A stretch of 41,466 bases of DNA from Lachnospiraceae bacterium. GTDB taxonomy: Bacteria; Bacillota; Clostridia; Lachnospirales; Lachnospiraceae. Below the pieces are notes generated by a model. That model made no database searches. It had not been told where the DNA came from and worked only from the letters and a program-made list of their open reading frames with translations. Of the stretch, positions 7,644-16,958 are shown piece by piece. The position numbers and the translations under genes were made by a program. Each line of letters starts with the position of its first letter. Within the stretch, counting starts at the first letter, position 1. Location of the stretch: NCBI GenBank assembly GCA_017449485.1, contig JAFTFP010000112.1, positions 1-41,466 of the forward strand, in the 5' to 3' direction.

Positions 7644-8152
7644 GCTTCCTCCTGCGCCCCGCTCGGGCCGCCGATCACACGTACCTGCTGATTCATGCGC
7701 TGTTCCTGTGTCATATGAAGCGGATCCAGCTCTCCGACCAGCAGCATGTCACCTTCGTTCACCGCGGCATCCCGCAGCGGTCCCGCGTTCAGATCCGCGA
7801 TCACCAGTGCGGCAAACCGGTCGTAATTATCGTCGTCAATCACCGGGAAATGATGCTGCATGCGGTACCAGTGGCTCGGATCCAGCTTCATCGCGCCGAT
7901 GTACAGCCGGTCCGCTGTCGCCTCGACCTCATCCGGTCCGGCGATCGCACCGGGCTGCGCACCGATATCCTCACAGAACAGCATCGCATAGACCCGCAGG
8001 ATCCGGTCCCGGATGGTTTCCTTGCGGCCGTTCGCTCCGACTCTGCCGGTCTCGGTATTCATTACCTGATAATAATAGTCCTGCGCCTCTTCGCTTCGGT
8101 CAAAATTGGTAATCGCATCATAAAACTCACGGTTAATCAGCGTGTTTGCCAT
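7640..8152 (-). CDS. Uncharacterised 170-aa protein
   Basis: The SD AGGAGG is formed partly by the upstream gene's stop codon (TAG GAGG), and the ATG is at 8152. The product is soluble, acidic, with no signal or membrane segment. Recognisable runs are YDAITNFDRSEEAQDYYYQV near the start and LYIGAMKLDPSHWYRMQHHF in the middle. I do not recognise a family. Tight spacing (9 bp after the upstream gene, 4-bp overlap with the regulator downstream) indicates translational coupling and a role shared with the receiver-SARP protein or the small membrane protein. Confidence 0.78.
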   Translation of the reverse strand: MANTLINREFYDAITNFDRSEEAQDYYYQVMNTETGRVGANGRKETIRDRILRVYAMLFCEDIGAQPGAIAGPDEVEATADRLYIGAMKLDPSHWYRMQHHFPVIDDDNYDRFAALVIADLNAGPLRDAAVNEGDMLLVGELDPLHMTQEQRMNQQVRVIGGPSGAQEEA

Positions 8153-8161
8153 TCTTTCCTC

Positions 8162-8419
8162 CTATTGAAACCAGATAAAATCGCAAAATGCGATAAACGC
8201 CGCGAACACGGCCCCGAAAATCAGGACAATGATCAGGCCGGCCCTCACCGCGGCCCACTTATACTGCCGTACTTCCTCATCGGACATGCCCTGGCCGGGC
8301 TTCGCCGGCGTCTGTGGCTGCCCGTCCCGGTCTGCGCGGTACCACGGCATTCCATCCACATTCATATTGACGATCGTTCTGCCGTCGTCCTCGTACTCGT
8401 CATCCGACTTTAAGCCCAC
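8162..8419 (-). CDS. Small single-pass membrane protein, 85 aa
   Basis: The start is a GTG at 8419, with AGGAGG overlapping the 3' end of the OppF gene. The N-terminal half is acidic and cytoplasmic in character (SDDEYEDDGRTIVNMNVDGM then PWYR). One hydrophobic segment near the C-terminus follows (AAVRAGLIIVLIFGAVFAAF). Proteins with the MNVDGMPWYR motif occur as small hypothetical proteins in Clostridia; no function is known to me. Its place directly after the ABC ATPases suggests an accessory of that transporter or a linker to the regulator genes downstream. Confidence 0.78.
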   Translation of the reverse strand: MGLKSDDEYEDDGRTIVNMNVDGMPWYRADRDGQPQTPAKPGQGMSDEEVRQYKWAAVRAGLIIVLIFGAVFAAFIAFCDFIWFQ

Positions 8420-8424
8420 TGAAT

Positions 8425-9486
8425 TTACAGGACCTCCTGATCCACTGCCACGGTGCCGCTCTTCTTGGCCTGCTCCATGACTTCGGCTGCCTTCGCATTC
8501 TCCTCAGAATCATTATACAGATGGCAGGCGCAGAAATGACCTTCCTCTACCTCTTTCCAGGAAGGCTGCGCGTACTTGCAGATTTCCATGCACTGCTCAC
8601 AGCGTGTGTGGAACTTGCAGCCCGCCGGTGGATTGGCCGGAGACGGGATCGAGCCCTTCAGGATAATCCGGTTGAGCTTCACATCCGGATCCGGAATCGG
8701 AATTGCCGAGAACAACGCCTTCGTGTACGGGTTGAGCGGATTCTTAAAGATCTTCTCCGTCTCTGCATACTCCACCATGGAGCCCAGATACATGACGCCG
8801 ACCGTATCTGAAATATGCTCGACGACCGAGAGGTCATGCGAGATAAACAGATACGTCAGGCCAAAATCCTGCTGCAGCTGCTTGAGCAGGTTAATGATCT
8901 GCGCCTGAATGGAAACATCCAGCGCCGAAACCGGCTCGTCGCAGACGATGAAGTCCGGTGCCAGCGCAAGGGATCTGGCAATACAGATTCTCTGCCGCTG
9001 TCCGCCGGAGAACTCGTGGGGATAGCGCTCCTTGTAGTAGCTCGGCAGACCGCAGACCTCCATGACACGCGAAATATACGCATCAAACTCAGAGGGATCC
9101 ACAATGTTGTGCTCACGGACCGCCTCGCCGATGATCTCGCCGACGGGAAGTCTGGGCGAGAGAGACGAATACGGATCCTGGAAGACCAGCTGCATCCGCG
9201 GGCGCAGCTTTCTGAGCTCCTCACGGCTCAGCGAGAAAACATCCTGCCCGTCAAAGATGACGTCGCCCGCCGTCTTGTCCTGCAGACGCAGGATCGTCCG
9301 GCCGCAGGTAGACTTTCCGCAGCCTGACTCACCGACCAGACCCATAGTCTGTCTGCGCTTGATATTGAAGCTGACGCCGTCCACCGCCTTGACATTGCCG
9401 ATGGTCCGCTTGAAAAAGCTGGATTTGATCGGGAACCATTTCACCAGGTTCCGGACCTCCAGAATATTATCATTCATCTCAGCCAT
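8425..9486 (-). CDS. oppF: Oligopeptide/dipeptide ABC transporter ATP-binding protein (OppF-like)
   Basis: 353 residues from the ATG at 9486, chosen because GGAGGAG lies 7 bases upstream; the longer frame to 9504 lacks an SD and overlaps oppD. Walker [11 protein letters not shown] is near residue 51, the ABC signature is SGGQRQRICIARSLA and Walker B is FIVCDEPVSALD. The C-terminal cysteine-containing oligo_HPY region (GCKFHTRCEQCMEIC) is typical of OppD/OppF and may carry an Fe-S cluster. It pairs with OppD to energise peptide import through OppBC. It starts 1 nt after the oppD stop. Confidence 0.95.
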   Translation of the reverse strand: MAEMNDNILEVRNLVKWFPIKSSFFKRTIGNVKAVDGVSFNIKRRQTMGLVGESGCGKSTCGRTILRLQDKTAGDVIFDGQDVFSLSREELRKLRPRMQLVFQDPYSSLSPRLPVGEIIGEAVREHNIVDPSEFDAYISRVMEVCGLPSYYKERYPHEFSGGQRQRICIARSLALAPDFIVCDEPVSALDVSIQAQIINLLKQLQQDFGLTYLFISHDLSVVEHISDTVGVMYLGSMVEYAETEKIFKNPLNPYTKALFSAIPIPDPDVKLNRIILKGSIPSPANPPAGCKFHTRCEQCMEICKYAQPSWKEVEEGHFCACHLYNDSEENAKAAEVMEQAKKSGTVAVDQEVL

Positions 9487-9487
9487 A

Positions 9488-10678
9488 TCACAGCTCCTCC
9501 ACATTCACAGATTTGGGATAACCCAGTATTTCGCCCTCTTCCTGATATCTGTAGCAGGAGACGATATGCGTTTCGCTGACACGGATTTCCGGCGGATACA
9601 GGCCCTTGCAGGCCTCGCACCGCATCTCGCAGCGATCCCGGAAATAGCAGTAATCCGGCATATCAACCGGGTTCGGCACGCTGCCGGGGATATTGTAGAG
9701 CTGATCCACCTTCTTACCGACCACCGGCTTGGATTTCATCAGACCGATCGTGTACGGATGCATCGGATGGTGGAAAATCTCCTCCGCCGTGCCCTTCTCT
9801 ACCACGCGGCCTGCGTACATGACAACCACATAATCCGCCATGCCGGCCACAACGCCCAGGTCATGGGTGATCAGCATGATCGAGGAATTCAGCTTGTCCT
9901 TCAGATTCTGGAGCAGATCCAGAATCTGCGCCTGAATCGTGACGTCCAGTGCCGTCGTCGGCTCATCGGCGATGATCAGCGTCGGCGAGCATGCCAGCGC
10001 GATCGCGATGCAGATTCTCTGCCGCATACCGCCGGACAGCTCGTGGGGATACATGTTATAGACGCCTTCCTTGTTGGCGATCCCGACCAGCTCGAGCATT
10101 TCCAGCGTCCGGGCCTTGATGTCCTCGTCGCTCATGTCCGGATTGTGAAGCTGGATGACCTCGTCGACCTGCTCACCGATCCTGAAGACCGGATTCAGGC
10201 TCGTCATCGGCTCCTGGAAAATCATGGAAATCTTATTTCCGCGGATTTTCTCCATCACTGCATTCGGCGTATTGACGATATTGAGTGCCGTTCCATCACC
10301 CATATTGAAGCGGATCTCGCCGCCGACCGTCTGGCCGGTAGGCCTTGCCAGCAGCTGCATCAGCGACAGACTCGTCACGCTCTTGCCGCAGCCCGACTCG
10401 CCCACGACACCGACTGTGGAATGCCGGGGAATATTGAAATTGACGCCGTCGACGGCCTTGACCGTTCCGACATCCGTGAAAAAGTAGGTGCAGACATTGT
10501 CAAACTCAACAACGTTGTTCGGATTCTTCATCTGCACTGTGTACAGTGCCGGATCCTTTCCTGCGTCCGCGCGATCTTTCTCCAGCTTCTTCGTCACGCG
10601 GCGGTTGAATCTGGATATCTTTCTCGATTCCTTCCCGGATATATAGGAGGAGTTCTTCTTTTTCTTCTCTTCTGCCAT
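9488..10678 (-). CDS. oppD: Oligopeptide/dipeptide ABC transporter ATP-binding protein (OppD-like)
   Basis: 396 residues with Walker [10 protein letters not shown] near residue 92, signature [15 protein letters not shown], Walker [13 protein letters not shown], and a C-terminal oligo_HPY segment with clustered cysteines ([14 protein letters not shown]). The first 55 residues form an unusual basic, lysine/arginine-rich extension ([19 protein letters not shown]) that is absent from most OppD proteins. GGAGG precedes the ATG. It works with OppF as the cytoplasmic ATPase pair. It lies 18 bp after oppC and is cotranscribed. Confidence 0.95.
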   Translation of the reverse strand: MAEEKKKKNSSYISGKESRKISRFNRRVTKKLEKDRADAGKDPALYTVQMKNPNNVVEFDNVCTYFFTDVGTVKAVDGVNFNIPRHSTVGVVGESGCGKSVTSLSLMQLLARPTGQTVGGEIRFNMGDGTALNIVNTPNAVMEKIRGNKISMIFQEPMTSLNPVFRIGEQVDEVIQLHNPDMSDEDIKARTLEMLELVGIANKEGVYNMYPHELSGGMRQRICIAIALACSPTLIIADEPTTALDVTIQAQILDLLQNLKDKLNSSIMLITHDLGVVAGMADYVVVMYAGRVVEKGTAEEIFHHPMHPYTIGLMKSKPVVGKKVDQLYNIPGSVPNPVDMPDYCYFRDRCEMRCEACKGLYPPEIRVSETHIVSCYRYQEEGEILGYPKSVNVEEL

Positions 10679-10696
10679 TTTCTCTTCCTCCTTTCC

Positions 10697-12799
10697 TTAC
10701 CGCTTCGCCTTCGGATCATAGGCATCGCGCAGACCATCACCGACAAAGTTGAAGGCAATAACGGTCACGCAGATCAGAAGACCGACTGGAATCCAGATAA
10801 ATGCATAGTGTGCCATGGCGGATGCCGAGGACACCGAGTTGATAATGGTTCCCCAGGTTGCCAGCGGGTGCTTGACGCCCAGTCCCAGGAAGGAGAGCGT
10901 GGATTCTGTCAGAATGACCGAACCGATGCCCATAGTCGCCGTGACGATCAGCTGAGGCATGACGTTCGGAACCAGATGACGGAAAATTCTCGCACGCACC
11001 TTGATGCCGGTTGCCTCCGCCGCCACCATGAATTCCTGCTCACGCAGGGACAGGATCTGGCCGCGGACCAGGCGGGCTACGCCGGCCCAGCCCATGATAC
11101 CCAGCGCCGCCATCATGATCATCAGACGGATGTAGGTATCCATGCGCAGGGCATCCATCATCGCGCCCAGAATAATCATGATCGGCATCGACGGCAGGCA
11201 GTAGAAGACGTCAACCATTCTCATGACCAGGTTGTCAACCCAGCCGCCGTAGTAGCCTGCCAGACCGCCCATGATGACGCCCAGCAGAATCTCAAGGAAG
11301 ACGACCACGAAGCCGACCATCAGTGAAATCCGGCCGCCGTACATGATACGCGCCAGCACGTCAAAGCCATCGCCGTCCGTTCCGAGAACATGCTTTGCAG
11401 AAGGCGATGCATAGATATCAATGACATAATTGATCTGATCGCAGTTGATCACATATTCACCGGTATCCCGCTGCGTGATCTTCATCTCCGTCTCGTTGTA
11501 GATCAGATTGCCGTTCTCATCGCGGCTGTAGGAGCCGTCCTCATTCTGCTGCGGCAGATCATGCACCATTGTGCTGCTCTTCAGATTCTGCTCGCGCATT
11601 TCCTCGATCTTTCCGGAGATCGCCTTTTTCAACTCATATTCCATGGTGTCTTCACCGGAATAACGCCGCACGGAGAAAGAATTGAACTCCGCATAGTTCT
11701 CCCCGTCGGCTGTGTAGATGTCCAGTGAACCCTCACCCGGCTCAATCGTGTAATCCGCGCCGTCTGCCGTAAAGCTTCCGCCGTCATAGGCTGCCATCAG
11801 CGCAGCTGCCTTGAAGGCATCGCTCACACGCCCGGACTGCTCAATCGTATCCAGCGTATAGTTCGTGTAGACCCGCGCATCCTGTTCGTTCGTCAGCGTA
11901 CTGACCTGATACAGGGCACCGTCCTTGCGGACAACATAATCGGTTCCATCCACAGTAAAGCTCGATGCACCGGCTGAAACCGCCTCTGAAAGCGCTTTTT
12001 CAAAATCTGACCCGAGGGCCGCGCCTGTGTAGCTCACGCCGCTGAGCTCAGCATAAATGTCATAGCTCTTGGCTGCGCCGCGCTCATAGCTGTAGGTCAC
12101 GCCGTCTAATGTAAACGTGCCGTCCTTGCCCTTGAGCTTAGCTGCTTCCTCTTCCAGACCCGGAACTGCCTCGCCCGTATAGGTCATCTTCTTGCCGACG
12201 CTGCTGTAGCTGCCGACCAGCACCGTTCCCTCACCGGTGGTGCAGACCGGCCTGGTCTGTCCGGCAGAGAGCACGTAGATGCCGGGGCCCGCTTCGCGGA
12301 TCCTGAAGCCGCCCGTCTCGCCGGCGATCAGCATCTCGGTCTGTCCCTGGCTCAGCATCTTCTTGATATTGCTGTTCATGGCATTGACCACATTCCGCTC
12401 AGTCTCGACGTTCTCGTCGAGCGTGTAGCCGTTGTACGAGGTATTGGCCTTCGCCAGCGCATAGTTCACATTCTGCTTATCATAGGTATAGAAGATCTGC
12501 TTCTGACCATAGGCATAAAACAGCGGACCGATAAAGGAGAACACAAACATGGTGATCAGCAGCACCGATCCGAAAACGGCCAGCCGGTTGCGGATAAAAC
12601 GCTTGAAGACCTGCCGTCCGGGAGAAAGAACCTTGACACGGCTCACGTCGCCAAGATCAACGGTATCCTCAGCGGCTTTGGCAAAAGCATTTCCCTGGTA
12701 AGCGCCGGACTGCCCGGCGTCCATGCGGTCCTTCATATGCTCCGCCGCTGTCTGTGCCTCATGTTTTTTTAATTCTTCATTTAAATCATACGAAGCCAT
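10697..12799 (-). CDS. oppC: Oligopeptide ABC permease (OppC-like) with a ~370-aa extracellular insertion
   Basis: 700 residues, more than twice the usual 300. After a cytoplasmic N-terminus, TM1 lies at about 72-96. The usual BPD transport domain (five more helices and the EAA-type loop VAAEATGIKVRARIFRHLVP) starts only near residue 485. The intervening stretch is polar, predicted extracytoplasmic, and holds three imperfect copies of a motif of the form SFT-x-DG-x-DY ... DIY (about 227-252, 278-302, 340-364). OppB downstream in the membrane complex is normal. The insert could be an extra ligand or surface-docking domain. The frame is intact and the operon position normal, so fusion by assembly error is unlikely. 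Confidence 0.92.
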   Translation of the reverse strand: MASYDLNEELKKHEAQTAAEHMKDRMDAGQSGAYQGNAFAKAAEDTVDLGDVSRVKVLSPGRQVFKRFIRNRLAVFGSVLLITMFVFSFIGPLFYAYGQKQIFYTYDKQNVNYALAKANTSYNGYTLDENVETERNVVNAMNSNIKKMLSQGQTEMLIAGETGGFRIREAGPGIYVLSAGQTRPVCTTGEGTVLVGSYSSVGKKMTYTGEAVPGLEEEAAKLKGKDGTFTLDGVTYSYERGAAKSYDIYAELSGVSYTGAALGSDFEKALSEAVSAGASSFTVDGTDYVVRKDGALYQVSTLTNEQDARVYTNYTLDTIEQSGRVSDAFKAAALMAAYDGGSFTADGADYTIEPGEGSLDIYTADGENYAEFNSFSVRRYSGEDTMEYELKKAISGKIEEMREQNLKSSTMVHDLPQQNEDGSYSRDENGNLIYNETEMKITQRDTGEYVINCDQINYVIDIYASPSAKHVLGTDGDGFDVLARIMYGGRISLMVGFVVVFLEILLGVIMGGLAGYYGGWVDNLVMRMVDVFYCLPSMPIMIILGAMMDALRMDTYIRLMIMMAALGIMGWAGVARLVRGQILSLREQEFMVAAEATGIKVRARIFRHLVPNVMPQLIVTATMGIGSVILTESTLSFLGLGVKHPLATWGTIINSVSSASAMAHYAFIWIPVGLLICVTVIAFNFVGDGLRDAYDPKAKR

Positions 12800-12811
12800 C
12801 CTGCACCCCCT

Positions 12812-13801
12812 TTAGCTGAGTCTCACGCGGGGGTCAACGACCGCGTACAACAGATCAGAAATCAGATTGCCCAGCAGTGTCAGAATGGAAATGAATGCCA
12901 GGTAGAACATGATGAACGGAATGTCTCCCTGTGTCATCGAATTATAGGAGGCATAGCCGATTCCCCGGATGGAAAACAGTGTTTCCGTGATCAGCGCACC
13001 GGAGAACAGTCCCGGCAGGGAGCCGCCCAGCATCGTGACCAGCGGAATCAGCGTGTTCCGGAACGCGTGGTAGTTGATGACCTTCTTCTCCGGAACGCCC
13101 TTGGCCCGCGCCGTGCGGATATAATCCGCGCTCAGAACCTCCAGCATATTTGTCCGGGTGTAACGCATCAGACCACCGATACTGATGATAATAATCGTAA
13201 TTGACGGGAGCACGAAGTGCTTCGCAACGTCAAGGAATTTTCCGAAGTCAGATAGATTCATATAATTTCTGCCCTGCATGCCGGAGAGGTCAAACCATCC
13301 CAGCTTGACAGAAAAAATATATTTCAGAACCGTCGCAATAAAGAAGGTCGGCATCGAAATGCAGATCATGGAAACGACGGTCGTAAAGTAATCCGTGAAG
13401 CTGTACTGCTTCTTCGCCGCCGTGATGCCAAGCGGAATCGCGATGATGATCTCGAAAATAAAAGAAACGAATCCCAGAATAAAGCTGTACCATACCGTGT
13501 TGTGGAACTCTTCCGTGACCGGAATCGTCCATGCCCAGCTGTCGCCCCAGTTTCCGCTCAGAGCACTCTTCAGCCAGGTCAGATACCCCAGCACAACCCC
13601 CTTGTCCATGCCGTACTGTGCGTTCAGATCGGCCAGCCACTCCGCATAGCTCTTCGTAGCGCCGGGTCTGGAGGCAAGTTCTCTTGCCTTGGTCTCAATA
13701 TACCCCATCGGCATGTTGTACATCAGGATATAAATGAGAAACATGACGAAAAAAAGAATCAGAATGCTGTAAAGCACTCTTTTGATTGTAAATTTAAGCA
13801 T
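12812..13801 (-). CDS. oppB: Oligopeptide ABC permease (OppB-like)
   Basis: 329 residues with six predicted helices: an N-terminal helix (about 9-30), an extracytoplasmic region, then five helices of the BPD_transp_1 fold. The EAA-type cytoplasmic loop is recognisable in ADYIRTARAKGVPEKKV, and the C-terminal PRVRLS motif is typical. It forms the translocation channel with OppC. It lies 12 bp before oppC and follows the binding-protein gene after a 133-bp gap with a hairpin. Confidence 0.95.
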   Translation of the reverse strand: MLKFTIKRVLYSILILFFVMFLIYILMYNMPMGYIETKARELASRPGATKSYAEWLADLNAQYGMDKGVVLGYLTWLKSALSGNWGDSWAWTIPVTEEFHNTVWYSFILGFVSFIFEIIIAIPLGITAAKKQYSFTDYFTTVVSMICISMPTFFIATVLKYIFSVKLGWFDLSGMQGRNYMNLSDFGKFLDVAKHFVLPSITIIIISIGGLMRYTRTNMLEVLSADYIRTARAKGVPEKKVINYHAFRNTLIPLVTMLGGSLPGLFSGALITETLFSIRGIGYASYNSMTQGDIPFIMFYLAFISILTLLGNLISDLLYAVVDPRVRLS

Positions 13802-13862
13802 ACTGCACCTTTCTATGGAAAGCAGATGATGTTATCAGGTACTGAGCTGAAAAAACACAGAT

Positions 13863-13890
13863 GGCACGGGAGGATTTCTCCTCCCGCGCC
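13863..13890 (-). other. Intercistronic hairpin between binding protein and oppB
   Basis: A 12-bp nearly perfect stem GGCACGGGAGGA/TCCTCCCGCGCC (13863-13874, 13879-13890) with one A-C mismatch. On the minus strand a U-rich run (TGTGTTTTTT) follows only after several bases, so this could be a partial terminator or a stabiliser of the binding-protein mRNA. Such elements commonly give excess binding protein over permease. Confidence 0.65.
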
Positions 13891-13934
13891 GTATTTTGTC
13901 TGACTGATCAGTCAAAATCTGCCTTTCGGTACTA

Positions 13935-16289
13935 TTACTGAATCTCAAGTGCCTGAACTTCTGCATACCAGCCCCAGTAAGGAGTCATGTCATGCGGAAG
14001 TGTGTCGATCACGATGCGCTCAGTAGAAGCAACGGTGCAGTCTTTTCTCTGATACAGAGGAAGCTCGCAGCCCCAGTCCATGATGATGTTCATAGCATCT
14101 CTGTAAACAGCCTTACGATACTCGGTATCTGCGCTGCTGCGGCCTTCCACGATCAGGGTGTCGAGATCCGGATCGTCCACGGAGTAGTGGTTGGAGTTGG
14201 TGCCTGCGCCGTGCGCGTTGGAGCTGTGGTAGACCTGCGTCATATCCGGGTCAACCGTGGACTGCCATGCAGCTGCCCACATCATAGCGGTGTTGGACTC
14301 CAGTGCGTTGTTCCATACGCTGGTTCCTACGTCGTTGACCTGCAGCTTGATGCCCAGGCTCTCGAGTACTTCGCTGGCTGCAACGGCTACGCCGTATGCC
14401 GGGTGATCCTGCTGTCCCTGGCCAGGGATCATGACTTCATAGGTATCTGTTACATCGGTGAACTTGCCTGCTGCTTCATCATAGGTGAAGCCTGCTGCCT
14501 TGAAGTAGCCGATTGCGGCTTCCTTCGCTGCCTCGTATCTCTGCTCCTCACTCATGGAAGAATCATAGATCGGGTTGCCGTCGACATCGACGGAGTATGC
14601 CTGCTGATAGCCCTCGTCAGCCGGCTTCGGAGCCGCCCAGGAGGTGTTGGAAATAGGATACTGAATAACGGCTGCGCGATCGCCGTAGTAAGAGTTGATC
14701 ACAGTATCACGATAGACGGAGAACAGGGTCATGAAGCCCTTTCTCAGAGCCTTGGACTCATCAGAGCTCGGGTCACCGCCGACATTGACAAGGTCTGCAT
14801 TGATGCCGAGGTAACCATAGCCGCGGTAGTCAACCAGGATGGTGGTGAGCTTGTCGCCGACCAGCTCGCCGTTGCCGTTCGCATCCTGAATCGCCTTCAG
14901 GGTCTCATCGTTGATGGAAGGAACTGCAATATCGAAGCTGCCCGTCACGATACCCGGAACATAGTCGGAATCCAGTGCTTCCTGCAGAAGCAGAACCTTG
15001 GTCTCCGGCTCGCCCTGGAAGTAGTTCGGGTTAGCCTTCAAGGTGACAACGCCGTTTGCATAGCCGTCAAAGGTGTACGGGCCAGCGCCGACAGGCTCAG
15101 AGGTAACAGCCTTCACGCCGGACAGATCGCCCTTCGGGAAGCCGAACTGGTTGTTCTCATAATCATAAGCTGCCGGATCACCATAGTAGTGAAGCGGAGC
15201 CAGGGTCAGGCCGACATTGTAGATCGCGGTTGCGTCGAACTCGGTCATGTGGATGTTGACTGTGTAGTCATCGACTCTGGTCAGACCTGCGACATTTGCT
15301 GCGCTCTCGCCGGTCTCAACACCGGTCTCATAATCTGCACCGAGTGCTGCGATTGCGAGCTGCAGACGGGTGGAGCCGGCGGTCTCAACTTCTTCCGCTT
15401 CCTCAACCGTGTCATAAGCTGCTACGATGGCATCCCAGAAATCCTGTGCAGTTGCGCCTTCCTCGAGCTCATAGCCCCAGTTTGCTGCACACTGTGCAAC
15501 AGTGTCTTCTGCGCCGTTGTAGCCGTTGGCCTTGCAGTAGTCTACGATTTCCTGTGCAAAATCTGCACCGGCGTTGTTGTTGTAGTAATCCCAGAATGCG
15601 TTGTACTGCTCTTCGGTATAAGCCTCGGTCTCCTGATAGCCGCCCTCGCCTGCTGCGAAGATGACGTTGCCGCGGGAATCCATACCGCTTCTGTACTCTT
15701 CCATGCCCTCGATCGGAAGTGCATAGATGGTGGAAGATCCGTCATAGGTCGGGTCAACCAGTACATAGAAAGAGAAGATATAGTCATCAATGGTGACGGG
15801 CTCTCCGTCGGAGAACTTCACGTCATCGCGGATGGTCAGCTTGTAATCAACCGTTCCGTCGTCGTTCTGTGTAACTTCGACATCACCCATGCCATAGTAG
15901 GTATAGTCCGTGCCGTTGTAATTGATGGTCTCGCCCTCAATACCCTTCTGGATCACAGCGCCGCCGCGGTCTGCTGCCAGTGCGGCGACCTGGGTCAGAT
16001 CAACCACTTCCATATCATAAGCAGTGGTTGCGAAGAACGGGCTGAACTTCTGGCCGAAAGTGGAAGTTGCATAGACGAGATTGGCCTTCGCTTCCTCAGC
16101 GGGCGCCTCCTCCTCTACGGCCTCCTCGACCACCTCTTCCTCAACCGGTTCCTCGACAGCTTCTTCGACGACTTCTTCTGCCGGAGCTTCCTGAGCGGGA
16201 GCTTCTTCAGCCGGCTTGCTGCCGCATGCCGCTAAAGACACTGCCATGACTGCGGAAAGGCCGAGTGCGATTAACCTTCTTTTTGTCAT
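13935..16289 (-). CDS. oppA: Oligopeptide ABC transporter substrate-binding lipoprotein (SBP_bac_5)
   Basis: 784 residues from the ATG at 16289, chosen because it is 9 bases from GGAGG; two nearer ATGs are too close. A lipoprotein signal (ALGLSAVMAVSLAAC) has Cys as lipidation site. A Glu/Pro/Ala-rich linker follows, then the family-5 extracellular solute-binding fold (LVYATSTFGQKFSPFFATT; YKLTIRDDVKFSDGEPVTID). It is longer than the usual 540 residues, with inserted loops after the first lobe. It captures peptides outside the membrane for OppBCDF. The promoter is at 16367-16395. Confidence 0.93.
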   Translation of the reverse strand: MTKRRLIALGLSAVMAVSLAACGSKPAEEAPAQEAPAEEVVEEAVEEPVEEEVVEEAVEEEAPAEEAKANLVYATSTFGQKFSPFFATTAYDMEVVDLTQVAALAADRGGAVIQKGIEGETINYNGTDYTYYGMGDVEVTQNDDGTVDYKLTIRDDVKFSDGEPVTIDDYIFSFYVLVDPTYDGSSTIYALPIEGMEEYRSGMDSRGNVIFAAGEGGYQETEAYTEEQYNAFWDYYNNNAGADFAQEIVDYCKANGYNGAEDTVAQCAANWGYELEEGATAQDFWDAIVAAYDTVEEAEEVETAGSTRLQLAIAALGADYETGVETGESAANVAGLTRVDDYTVNIHMTEFDATAIYNVGLTLAPLHYYGDPAAYDYENNQFGFPKGDLSGVKAVTSEPVGAGPYTFDGYANGVVTLKANPNYFQGEPETKVLLLQEALDSDYVPGIVTGSFDIAVPSINDETLKAIQDANGNGELVGDKLTTILVDYRGYGYLGINADLVNVGGDPSSDESKALRKGFMTLFSVYRDTVINSYYGDRAAVIQYPISNTSWAAPKPADEGYQQAYSVDVDGNPIYDSSMSEEQRYEAAKEAAIGYFKAAGFTYDEAAGKFTDVTDTYEVMIPGQGQQDHPAYGVAVAASEVLESLGIKLQVNDVGTSVWNNALESNTAMMWAAAWQSTVDPDMTQVYHSSNAHGAGTNSNHYSVDDPDLDTLIVEGRSSADTEYRKAVYRDAMNIIMDWGCELPLYQRKDCTVASTERIVIDTLPHDMTPYWGWYAEVQALEIQ

Positions 16290-16366
16290 TTTCATCATCC
16301 TCCTTTTTGTTTTTCTAATAAACACATTATTGTGATTATTATTCATGGATATGCGTATACAACGCT

Positions 16367-16395
16367 ATATTAAATCTTAATTCATAAAGCCTCAA
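16367..16395 (-). promoter_or_regulatory. Promoter of the opp operon
   Basis: On the minus strand, TTGAGG (plus 16390-16395), 17 bp, TAATAT (plus 16367-16372). The transcript would start near 16360, leaving a 70-nt A+T-rich leader. The region lies immediately after the upstream gene's stop. Confidence 0.6.
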
Positions 16396-16398
16396 ATA

Positions 16399-16935
16399 TC
16401 AAGCTGAACGGCCTGTTTTCAGCCACTTGCGGCGCCGGAAAAATGTGACGGCCCCTGCATAAAGAAGGCTGCTGCAGACAAGAAAGACCGCATCGCCGGT
16501 TTCTGCGCCCGATCCCAGGAGCAGATTGCCCGCTGAGAGGACCGCCGCCACGCCGCTGAACAGCATGAGCACCGCCAGCCTCGCCGGATAGTGATTCTCC
16601 AGCTGATCGGAAATCCGCCTCTCCAGCGGCTCCTGTGCACGGTATATCGAAATACTTTGTTCCGTCAGCAGTGCGAGCGGAACCGCGCAGAACGCATAGG
16701 GCAGAGCAATCCACAGCCGCTTCATCGCCATGGAGTGGGGAAGCAGCGCTGCGATAAACAGCACCCAGCCGGCCGCGGCGGCAGCAAGACACAGCTTCTT
16801 CTCCCGCTCCACCTTCTCCTTCGGCTGGATAAACCGGTAGGGCTCGCCGATATATTCATAAGTCACTTTCACCCGGCCCTTCTCATCAAAATGCTCAATC
16901 AGCCGGTAATCCCCTGTATATTTATTCCTCGCCAT
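16399..16935 (-). CDS. Uncharacterised membrane protein, 178 aa
   Basis: The N-terminal 45 residues are soluble (TGDYRLIEHFDEKGRVKVTY). Four hydrophobic segments follow, starting with AAAAAGWVLFIAALLPHSMA, separated by a charged loop (EPLERRISDQLENHYPARLA). GAGGAAA precedes the ATG. No family is recognised. It sits 23 bp after cysK on the same strand, so it is probably cotranscribed with it. Its stop codon abuts the opp promoter. Confidence 0.75.
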   Translation of the reverse strand: MARNKYTGDYRLIEHFDEKGRVKVTYEYIGEPYRFIQPKEKVEREKKLCLAAAAAGWVLFIAALLPHSMAMKRLWIALPYAFCAVPLALLTEQSISIYRAQEPLERRISDQLENHYPARLAVLMLFSGVAAVLSAGNLLLGSGAETGDAVFLVCSSLLYAGAVTFFRRRKWLKTGRSA

Positions 16936-16958
16936 ACATTTCCTCTGACATCCTCATC

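Noticed and set aside
9062..11326. 754-aa plus-strand ORF across oppF, oppD and oppC
   Set aside because: Antisense to three well-recognised transporter genes; His/Asp/Arg-rich shadow sequence without domains.
13992..16235. 747-aa plus-strand ORF opposite the binding protein
   Set aside because: Antisense shadow of the binding-protein gene.
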